Source: an uncultured Sutterella sp. (lineage in GTDB: Bacteria; Pseudomonadota; Gammaproteobacteria; Burkholderiales; Burkholderiaceae_F). From it: a stretch of 8,094 nucleotides of DNA. This document shows, piece after piece, positions 1 to 5,243 of this stretch. Location: assembly GCA_905192805.1 (NCBI GenBank), contig CAJJMF010000121.1, positions 1-8,094 of the forward strand, read 5' to 3'. The notes below the pieces were generated by a model. That model saw nothing but the letters and a program-made list of their open reading frames with translations. It did no database searches and had not been told where the DNA came from. A program made the translations under genes and the position numbers. The first letter of the stretch is position 1. Every line of letters begins with the position of its first letter.

Positions 1-830
1 CGCAACTCAAAGAGTTTAAGCACTACCGGCTCAGCGACTGGAAAGATGCTGGACTTCTTGGTGTCGTGGGCAATATTTTCTACTATTGGCTACTGTCGGA
101 AGCCGTGCAACGGGCTGGGGCCCCTATTACTGGAGCCTTTACGGCGATGATTCCTGTGCTCTGTGCGGTGATTGGAAATTGGCAAGCCAAGCGTAATCAT
201 ACGGAAGTGCCTTGGGGTGCTTTAACGTTGCCACTCATGCTGATTATTGTCGGGATGGTCTGCTTAAACTGGACAGAATTCGTGTATTTGGTGGGTTCAG
301 GCCGCGTAACGGGATGGGAATTCTGGAGTGGCGTGGTCTTTGCCATTGGTGCTCTTTTTGTATGGACTTGGTATCCGCTCAAAAATTCGGCTTGGATTTT
401 GGCTCATCCAGAACGCAGTGTACGCGCTTGGTCGACCGCGCAAGGTTTAACCCTGTTTCCTGCCTCTTTGATACTGCTTGCGTTTTTTATGACCACCAAT
501 ACCAACCCCGAGGGAGTCTTAGGCCCGCGACCTGAGGTCTTTATCGCGATTTGCTTAACGCTGGGGTTTGTGTGCTCATGGGTGGGGATTGTCTTTTGGA
601 ACTTAATGAGTCAGCGTTTACCTCCTGCGTTAGGGGGACAAATGATCATCTTTGAGACCATTTTTGCGGTGGTCTACGCTCATATGTGGCGTGCCCAATG
701 GCCCTCGAGCTTAATGCTCATTGGCATGGCCTTTTTGCTGGGAGGGATTACGCTCGCCTTGCGGGTATTCCATCGCGCTCGTTTACAACGAACGCGCGCT
801 CAAGCTCAGCAGAGTGCTTCACTTAGCTAA
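1..830 (+). CDS. EamA/DMT-family membrane transporter, 5'-truncated by the window edge
   Basis: Inner-membrane permease of the drug/metabolite transporter (EamA) superfamily; the substrate cannot be told from sequence. The frame is open from base 3, giving 275 visible residues, and the GTG at 66 lies inside the conserved stretch GLLGVVGNIFYYWLL, so it is a valine codon and not the start. That stretch and the following LLSEAVQRAGAPITGAF are typical of the middle of the first EamA repeat. About eight hydrophobic segments follow, including those around LTLPLMLIIVGMV, FWSGVVFAIGALFVW, LFPASLILLAFFM, FIAICLTLGFVCSWVGIVF and LMLIGMAFLLGGITLAL; the family normally has ten. The second repeat carries the usual pattern of a helix, then LPPALGGQMIIFETIFAVV. 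The C-terminus is short, basic and polar (cytoplasmic by the positive-inside rule). Roughly one or two membrane segments are missing upstream. Family assignment is firm; the specific role is unknown. Confidence 0.88.
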   Translation, partial: QLKEFKHYRLSDWKDAGLLGVVGNIFYYWLLSEAVQRAGAPITGAFTAMIPVLCAVIGNWQAKRNHTEVPWGALTLPLMLIIVGMVCLNWTEFVYLVGSGRVTGWEFWSGVVFAIGALFVWTWYPLKNSAWILAHPERSVRAWSTAQGLTLFPASLILLAFFMTTNTNPEGVLGPRPEVFIAICLTLGFVCSWVGIVFWNLMSQRLPPALGGQMIIFETIFAVVYAHMWRAQWPSSLMLIGMAFLLGGITLALRVFHRARLQRTRAQAQQSASLS

Positions 831-852
831 CGCGTTTCTCAAGCCAATGGTG

Positions 853-884
853 AAAAGAGGGGGGTCGAGTGGCTCCCTCTTTTT
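853..884 (+). terminator. Probable Rho-independent terminator after the transporter gene
   Basis: AAAAGAGGG (853-861) pairs perfectly with CCCTCTTTT (875-883) across a 13-base loop, and the 3' arm runs into a T-run ending at 884. It starts 22 bases after the transporter stop codon. The A/T-rich outer part of the stem doubles as the U-tract, which is common in intrinsic terminators. The loop is rather long, so the structure is moderate rather than strong. Confidence 0.65.
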
Positions 885-945
885 ATGTTCTGAAACGCCA
901 TCGAATTCCACTTTGAAAGACTAGTCGTCGTGATCGCTTCACGGC

Positions 946-951
946 TAGAAT
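946..951 (+). promoter_or_regulatory. Possible -10 element for the rng operon
   Basis: TAGAAT lies 110 bases before the rng start and is the same hexamer as in the glnS promoter of this window. I cannot find a matching -35: the 16-17 base positions read GTCGTC or AGTCGT, and the good-looking TTGAAA at 913-918 is 27 bases away. The gap between the transporter terminator and rng must hold a promoter if rng is not read through, and this is the best candidate, but it is weak. Confidence 0.25.
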
Positions 952-980
952 ACTCTCACGTACAACAAAATTTCATCTGA

Positions 981-1049
981 CTAACCGCGCGACGGGGCCG
1001 ACTCAAGAGGTGCTTGGAGTGGATGGGCGGCCCGTTCCCGTGTTGTTAG
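981..1049 (+). promoter_or_regulatory. Predicted structured 5' leader of rng
   Basis: ACGGG(G)CCG at 992-1000 pairs with CGGCCCGT at 1028-1035, eight pairs with one bulged G, closing a 27-base loop. An outer helix CTAAC (981-985) with GTTAG (1045-1049) is also possible. The outer 3' strand covers most of TTAGG (1046-1050), the only Shine-Dalgarno-like sequence before the rng ATG at 1062, so the fold could limit ribosome access. This is a hand-folded structure with no covariation evidence; a regulatory role is inference. Confidence 0.35.
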
Positions 1050-1061
1050 GTTACCGATACT

Positions 1062-2519
1062 ATGGAAAATATTCTGATTAACTGTACCCCCAACGAAACA
1101 CGTGTGGCAATTGTGGTTGATGGGGTACTTCAAGACCTTTTTATTGAGCGAGAACGGGCTCGTGGCCTTGTAGGAAATGTGTATTGGGGCAAGGTCGTTC
1201 GTGTGCTTCCAGGGATGCAAAGTGCGTTTGTCGATGTTGGTCTTGAACGCACAGCCTTTTTGCATGTATCGGATATGCCCGAAGCCGAAAAAGAGGATGG
1301 GACGAAACTGCCGATCGAAAACATTTTGCACGAAGGGCAGTCCGTTATGGTGCAGGTCTCGAAAGACCCGATTGGCACCAAAGGGGCCCGCCTCACGACC
1401 GTGATCTCCTTGGCGGGGCGTAAGCTCGTGTATTTGCCAGGTGACCCCCATATAGGAGTGTCACAACGCATTGAGGATGAAGCGCAACGTGAAGCGTTGC
1501 GCACGATGATGGAAGCCCTTCGTCCTGAGACCGAAAAAGGGGGCTATATCATCCGTACCAGTGCCGAAGAAGGGGCCACAGAGCAGGAGTTTAAAGACGA
1601 CATGGTGTACTTGGGGCGTCTCTGGGCCAATATTAAAGACCGTGCCCAGCACTCTTCAGCGCCCGCGTTACTCTATCAAGATCTCTATCTAAAGCAACGC
1701 GTTTTGCGTGATATGGTCCATCAAAATACCGAATCGGTAGAAATCGACTCTCCTGAGGACTATACCCTTTTGAGTGAGTTTGCCACCCGATTTGTGCCCG
1801 TAGCGAAGGACCGTTTACGTCTTTATACGGGGGAACGCCCTCTCTTTGAATTTAGCGGGATTGAAACCGAAATTGCCAATGCGCTCAAACGCCGTGTGGA
1901 TTTACAAAGCGGTGGCTACTTGGTGTTTGATCAGACCGAAGCCATGACGACGATTGATGTGAACACGGGGGGGTACGTCGGTAAACGTGATTTTAGTGAC
2001 ACGGTCTTTAAAACCAATCTCGAAGCGGCTCAAACGATTGCGCGACAACTGCGATTGCGTAATCTCGGGGGCATCATCATTGTGGATTTCATCGATATGA
2101 CCTGCGATGAACACCGTGAAGCCGTGCTCAACGAATTGCGTCGTGCGATTTCGACTGACCGCACGCGAATGACGGTGAGTAACTTTACTGAGCTTGGACT
2201 GGTGGAAATGACCCGTAAGCGGACACGCGAATCCCTAGCGCATGTGCTCTGTGAGCCCTGCCCTTTATGTGAAGGGCGTGGGGAAATTCGCACTGCTCGT
2301 ACGATTAGCTACGAAATTATGCGCGAAATTGTCCGTCTCAGCAAACAGTACACGGAGGCAAAAGAGTTTCGTATTTTGGCCCACCGTTGCGTCATTGATA
2401 TGTTGCTTGAAGAAGAGCAGCAAGCCTTAGAACTACTGCAAACCGCGGTGGAAAAACCCATCCTCCTAGAGCCTGAGCCTGGGTACACCCAAGAACAATA
2501 CGATGTGATTTTGGCTTAA
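1062..2519 (+). CDS. rng: Ribonuclease G (RNase E/G family endoribonuclease)
   Basis: Single-strand-specific endoribonuclease that in E. coli matures the 5' end of 16S rRNA and takes part in mRNA decay; cytoplasmic. The 485 residues match the E. coli length (489), with no long C-terminal RNase E scaffold arm, which is why I call RNase G. Order of elements: N-terminal ILINCTPNETRVAIV; S1 RNA-binding domain about 38-128 (GLVGNVYWGKV, LPGMQSAFVDVGLERTAFLH); 5'-phosphate sensor at R165-T166; catalytic core with TTIDVNTG (D299, N301) and VDFIDM (D342), equivalent to the Mg-binding D303, N305 and D346 of RNase E; and the zinc-link motif CPLC (C400, C403). All key residues are present. The ATG at 1062 is fixed by an in-frame stop at 1047-1049; its ribosome site is weak (TTAGG). 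It is the first gene of a probable operon, 31 bases before sbcB. The maf gene that often precedes rng in proteobacteria is absent here. Confidence 0.97.
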   Translation: MENILINCTPNETRVAIVVDGVLQDLFIERERARGLVGNVYWGKVVRVLPGMQSAFVDVGLERTAFLHVSDMPEAEKEDGTKLPIENILHEGQSVMVQVSKDPIGTKGARLTTVISLAGRKLVYLPGDPHIGVSQRIEDEAQREALRTMMEALRPETEKGGYIIRTSAEEGATEQEFKDDMVYLGRLWANIKDRAQHSSAPALLYQDLYLKQRVLRDMVHQNTESVEIDSPEDYTLLSEFATRFVPVAKDRLRLYTGERPLFEFSGIETEIANALKRRVDLQSGGYLVFDQTEAMTTIDVNTGGYVGKRDFSDTVFKTNLEAAQTIARQLRLRNLGGIIIVDFIDMTCDEHREAVLNELRRAISTDRTRMTVSNFTELGLVEMTRKRTRESLAHVLCEPCPLCEGRGEIRTARTISYEIMREIVRLSKQYTEAKEFRILAHRCVIDMLLEEEQQALELLQTAVEKPILLEPEPGYTQEQYDVILA

Positions 2520-2550
2520 GTCGCGTCCTCACAACGAAAAGGAAACTGGA

Positions 2551-4152
2551 ATGGCAAATAAAGAACCGACGTTTTATTGGTATGACTATGAAACGTTTGG
2601 ATTGGATCCTGCACGAGATCGACCAGTGCAATTCGCTGGGGTGCGTACTACACTAGATTTTCAAAAAGTAGGAAAAGAAAGTAATATTTTGTGCCGCCCC
2701 AGTACCGACTACTTACCCTCTCCCGAGGCGATATGGATTACTAGGATTACGCCTCAAGAGGCCGTGGAGAAGGGGGTATCGGAGATCGAGTTTGCTGAGC
2801 AAATTTGGCACGAATTTAATCAAAGCAATACAACCGTCCTCGGCTACAACACGAGTGGCTTTGACGACGATGTCTCTCGATTTTTGTTTTGGCGGAATTT
2901 TTTAGATCCCTATAGTTATCAATGGAAAAATGGTTGCTCACGCTGGGATATTTACCCTGTTGTGCTGGCCCTTTGGGCATTACGCCCTCAAGCGCTCACT
3001 TGGCCCACCTGGGAGAGTCTGGTGAGTCCTAAATTATCCGTTGAGGAACAGGAGCGCCGACGTCAGAAAGGCAAAGCCATTTGCTTTAAGTTGGAGTATT
3101 TGACTCAGGCGAATCAGATTGTGCATGAGCATGCTCACGATGCACTGTCAGATGTGTATGGGACGATGGCATTAGCTCAACTGATTTCACAGCGTGCGAC
3201 AAAGTTCTGGGATTGGGCTTACAAAAACCGCACTAAAGATAAGGTTCAGGAAGCGCTACAGGCTGGACCCGTTCTTTGGGTTAACTCCAAATTTGGCCAA
3301 ACCCGTGGGTTCATGAAGATCGTCAACATCATTGGCTTTAATCCTGGAAAACGCAACGAGGCGTTTGTGTGGGATTGTGCAGAAGATCCAACGAGTGCTG
3401 AATTCAATTTATTGTCCCTTACGCGAGAAGACTGGGATGCGCGCCTCTTTCCCACCAAAGAGCAGTATGAGGCATTGAAGGCCAAGGGTGTGCGACCTTT
3501 ACCGGTCTATCGCTTATCTATTAATACATCGCCTTTTGTCTGCGGGGATCTCCGTGTGCTCACCGAAGAGCGAGCCAAACAGTTTGGTATTGATAAAGCA
3601 AAGGCAGAAGAAAACGCCACCAAACTGTTGACAATGTTAGACGCTCTTCAGGGTGTGCTCAGTTCGCATGCGGAACGCCATCCCTACGAAGGTCCAAAAG
3701 AGCCAGACTATGCGCTATACAGTGCTGACTTCCCCAGCGCTGACGATGCAGAACGTATGAAACAAGTGCGAAGCGCTGACGAAGGGGCTTTTGAAGAAGT
3801 CGGTGAGGCGCCTCTTGTCAAGTTTGATTCCCCCTTGTTGAATGAACTATTGATCCGGTTTCGGGCTCGTAATTGGCCCCAAACGCTCAGCGCTGAACAG
3901 CAAGCAGCCTGGGATGTACATCGTTATCAACTGCTCATGGGGCAGTTGGATCCCAAGACCCGAACGCTCACGCAATTTGCCAAGGAACTTGAAGCCTTGG
4001 AAGCGTATGCTGAAGCCTTAGAAGAGCAGGGGTGCCTGACAGATGAGCAAGTGGATTTAATTGGGCAAATGCGCGACTGGGGTGACTATATCGAAGGCGA
4101 GTTACGAGAAATTGAATACGCGTTGGCTGAGGGCAACTCAACTGATGATTAA
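2551..4152 (+). CDS. sbcB: Exodeoxyribonuclease I (ExoI, 3'-5' single-strand DNA exonuclease)
   Basis: Degrades single-stranded DNA 3' to 5' to mononucleotides in recombination and mismatch repair; in E. coli it binds the SSB tail. The N-terminal DEDDh exonuclease domain has all five catalytic residues: D12 and E14 (YDYETFG), D105 (GYNTSGFDDDVSR), H196 and D201 (HAHDALSDVY), matching D15, E17, D108, H181 and D186 of E. coli. An SH3-like domain (about 236-400) and a helical C-terminal domain (RFRARNWPQTLS, 436-447) follow. It has 533 residues against 475 in E. coli. The extra length is mainly an 18-residue charged insertion around 160-177 (rich in E, R, K) before FKLEYLTQAN, a longer linker near 384-424, and an acidic C-terminal tail. 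Ribosome site AAGGA lies 7 bases before the ATG. It sits 31 bases after rng and 18 before the dehydrogenase, so probably the middle gene of one operon. Confidence 0.96.
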   Translation: MANKEPTFYWYDYETFGLDPARDRPVQFAGVRTTLDFQKVGKESNILCRPSTDYLPSPEAIWITRITPQEAVEKGVSEIEFAEQIWHEFNQSNTTVLGYNTSGFDDDVSRFLFWRNFLDPYSYQWKNGCSRWDIYPVVLALWALRPQALTWPTWESLVSPKLSVEEQERRRQKGKAICFKLEYLTQANQIVHEHAHDALSDVYGTMALAQLISQRATKFWDWAYKNRTKDKVQEALQAGPVLWVNSKFGQTRGFMKIVNIIGFNPGKRNEAFVWDCAEDPTSAEFNLLSLTREDWDARLFPTKEQYEALKAKGVRPLPVYRLSINTSPFVCGDLRVLTEERAKQFGIDKAKAEENATKLLTMLDALQGVLSSHAERHPYEGPKEPDYALYSADFPSADDAERMKQVRSADEGAFEEVGEAPLVKFDSPLLNELLIRFRARNWPQTLSAEQQAAWDVHRYQLLMGQLDPKTRTLTQFAKELEALEAYAEALEEQGCLTDEQVDLIGQMRDWGDYIEGELREIEYALAEGNSTDD

Positions 4153-4160
4153 TCTACGTT

Positions 4161-4165
4161 GGAGG
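4161..4165 (+). promoter_or_regulatory. Ribosome binding site that sets the dehydrogenase start
   Basis: GGAGG lies 5 bases before ATG at 4171. The longest open frame could begin at TTG 4159, but that codon overlaps this Shine-Dalgarno core and has no ribosome site of its own. The ATG at 4171 is therefore the start, and the protein is 300 residues, not 304. Confidence 0.85.
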
Positions 4166-4170
4166 TACTT

Positions 4171-5073
4171 ATGACTCAGACGAAATTAACCAAAGTTGCC
4201 TTTATTGGGCTCGGAAATATGGGGTTCCCGATGGCAGGTCACTTACAGGAGGCAGGTTACGATGTGACCGTGTATAACCGTACCCCCAGTAAAGCTGACG
4301 CTTGGGCAAAACAATACGGTGGCAAGTCGGCCTTAACCCCACGCGAAGCGGCTCAAGACGCGGAATTCGTCATGATGTGTGTGGGTAACGACAACGATGT
4401 GCGTAGCGTAGTCTATGGTGAGGATGGGGTTTTGGCAGGGATTGCTAAAGATGGCGTGCTGATTGACCATACGACCACCAGTGCGATTTTGGCTGAGGAG
4501 CTCTACGCCAAAGCAAAAGAAGCAGGCGTGAACTTTATGGACGCCCCTGTGTCGGGAGGCCAAAGCGGAGCGCAGAAAGGGGTATTGACGGTATTTGTGG
4601 GCGGAGAGCCGGACGTCTATGAACGTGCTTTACCCCTCTTAAAGACCTACGGACAGTTAGTCACACTGTTTGGCCCTGCAGGTACGGCACAGCGTGTCAA
4701 GATGGTCAATCAGATTTGTGTCGCTGGGGCAGTGCAAGCACTCTCTGAAGCCATTGCCTTTGGGATTAATGCGGGGCTTCCGATGGAAAGCGTGATGCAC
4801 GCCGTGAGTTTAGGGGCAGGTGGGTCGTGGCAAATGCAAAACCGCTCGGGCACGATGATTGAAAATCGCTACGACTTTGGCTTTGCCTTGGATTGGATGC
4901 GCAAAGACTTGGGGATTGCCCTTGCCGAAGCGCGTCTCAATGGCTCAGCTTTACCGATGACCGCCTTAATTGATCAGTTTTATGCGGAGCTCCAAGCTAA
5001 GGGCTGTGGTCGTTGGGATACCTCGGCTCTCGTTTATCGTCTGCCTCGCAAAGACATTAAGGAAAAAAGTTAA
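4171..5073 (+). CDS. NAD(P)-dependent oxidoreductase, beta-hydroxyacid dehydrogenase family
   Basis: Cytoplasmic dehydrogenase/reductase of the 3-hydroxyisobutyrate dehydrogenase and tartronate-semialdehyde reductase (GarR/GlxR) family. Typical length, 300 residues. The N-terminal Rossmann domain starts with VAFIGLGNMG (GxGxxG, G13-G15-G18). The second strand ends VTVYNRTPSK; the Asn-Arg-Thr (36-38) in place of an acidic residue suggests NADP(H) preference. The substrate signature DAPVSGG is at 124-130, and the catalytic lysine is K177 in VKMVNQ, followed by the all-helical C-terminal domain and the family-typical KDLGIALAEA around 245-254. The true substrate (tartronate semialdehyde, succinic semialdehyde, 3-hydroxyisobutyrate or another small hydroxyacid) cannot be chosen from sequence, so I give no symbol. 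Start chosen by GGAGG 5 bases upstream. It is probably the last gene of the rng-sbcB operon; nothing in the neighbours explains its metabolic role. Confidence 0.92.
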   Translation: MTQTKLTKVAFIGLGNMGFPMAGHLQEAGYDVTVYNRTPSKADAWAKQYGGKSALTPREAAQDAEFVMMCVGNDNDVRSVVYGEDGVLAGIAKDGVLIDHTTTSAILAEELYAKAKEAGVNFMDAPVSGGQSGAQKGVLTVFVGGEPDVYERALPLLKTYGQLVTLFGPAGTAQRVKMVNQICVAGAVQALSEAIAFGINAGLPMESVMHAVSLGAGGSWQMQNRSGTMIENRYDFGFALDWMRKDLGIALAEARLNGSALPMTALIDQFYAELQAKGCGRWDTSALVYRLPRKDIKEKS

Positions 5074-5091
5074 CATCGATGATCAGTGCTA

Positions 5092-5117
5092 AGAGCACAC
5101 TTCACTTTGTGTGCTCT
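5092..5117 (+). repeat. Perfect inverted repeat between the dehydrogenase and glnS
   Basis: AGAGCACAC (5092-5100) and GTGTGCTCT (5109-5117) pair over 9 bp around an 8-base loop, starting 19 bases after the dehydrogenase stop. No T-run follows on either strand, so it is not a standard intrinsic terminator. It may stop or stabilise the rng operon transcript, or act as DNA: its right arm overlaps the -35 of the proposed glnS promoter, as a repressor operator would. Confidence 0.6.
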
Positions 5118-5134
5118 ATAGACTCTGATAGAAT
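5107..5134 (+). promoter_or_regulatory. glnS promoter, extended -10 type
   Basis: TTGTGT (5107-5112) and TAGAAT (5129-5134) are separated by 16 bases, and the -10 is preceded by TG at 5126-5127, giving TGATAGAAT, an extended -10. Transcription would start near 5141, leaving a leader of about 100 bases before glnS that contains two hairpins. The -35 is four of six to consensus. This is the best sigma-70-like promoter in the window. Confidence 0.6.
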
Positions 5135-5157
5135 GGATAGTAAACTTTTACGCAAAG

Positions 5158-5179
5158 GGGACTAGGGGTACCTAGTCCC
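5158..5179 (+). repeat. glnS leader hairpin, GC-rich
   Basis: GGGACTAGG (5158-5166) pairs perfectly with CCTAGTCCC (5171-5179) around the loop GGTA; a G-T wobble (5157-5180) can extend it to 10 bp. It falls about 17 bases into the predicted glnS transcript. The next bases (TCTCAATTATC) are only weakly T-rich, so it is a poor terminator, though a role in pausing, attenuation or mRNA stability is possible. Confidence 0.6.
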
Positions 5180-5192
5180 TCTCAATTATCGT

Positions 5193-5214
5193 GAGATAAA
5201 TGCAAATTTATCTC
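5193..5214 (+). repeat. glnS leader hairpin with GCAA tetraloop
   Basis: GAGATAAAT (5193-5201) and ATTTATCTC (5206-5214) pair perfectly over 9 bp, closed by GCAA, a GNRA tetraloop known to stabilise RNA. Three further pairs (CGT 5190-5192 with ACG 5217-5219) can stack beneath across a two-base bulge. It ends 29 bases before the glnS ATG and leaves the weak ribosome site (GGA at 5233-5235) free. Confidence 0.6.
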
Positions 5215-5243
5215 TGACGTCAATTCAGATTTGGATAACACAG

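Noticed and set aside
66..68. GTG as the start codon of the transporter gene
   Set aside because: The frame stays open upstream to base 3 and the upstream residues (LSDWKDAGLLGVVGNIFYY) fit the EamA family, so the gene begins outside the window.
981..1451. Minus-strand open frame opposite rng, and similar long opposite-strand frames across rng, glnS and the small gene
   Set aside because: They lie antisense to clearly conserved genes, show no family features and no ribosome site, and are expected by-products of codon bias.
4159..4161. TTG as the start of the dehydrogenase gene
   Set aside because: It overlaps the GGAGG ribosome site that serves the ATG at 4171, and the added residues MEVL are not part of the family's N-terminus.
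5092..5117. Standard intrinsic terminator for the rng operon
   Set aside because: The stem is perfect, but no T-run follows on either strand, so I list it as an inverted repeat only.
5141..5243. T-box or glutamine riboswitch in the glnS leader
   Set aside because: No T-box consensus or specifier loop is visible, and the two simple hairpins do not match any glutamine riboswitch layout I know.
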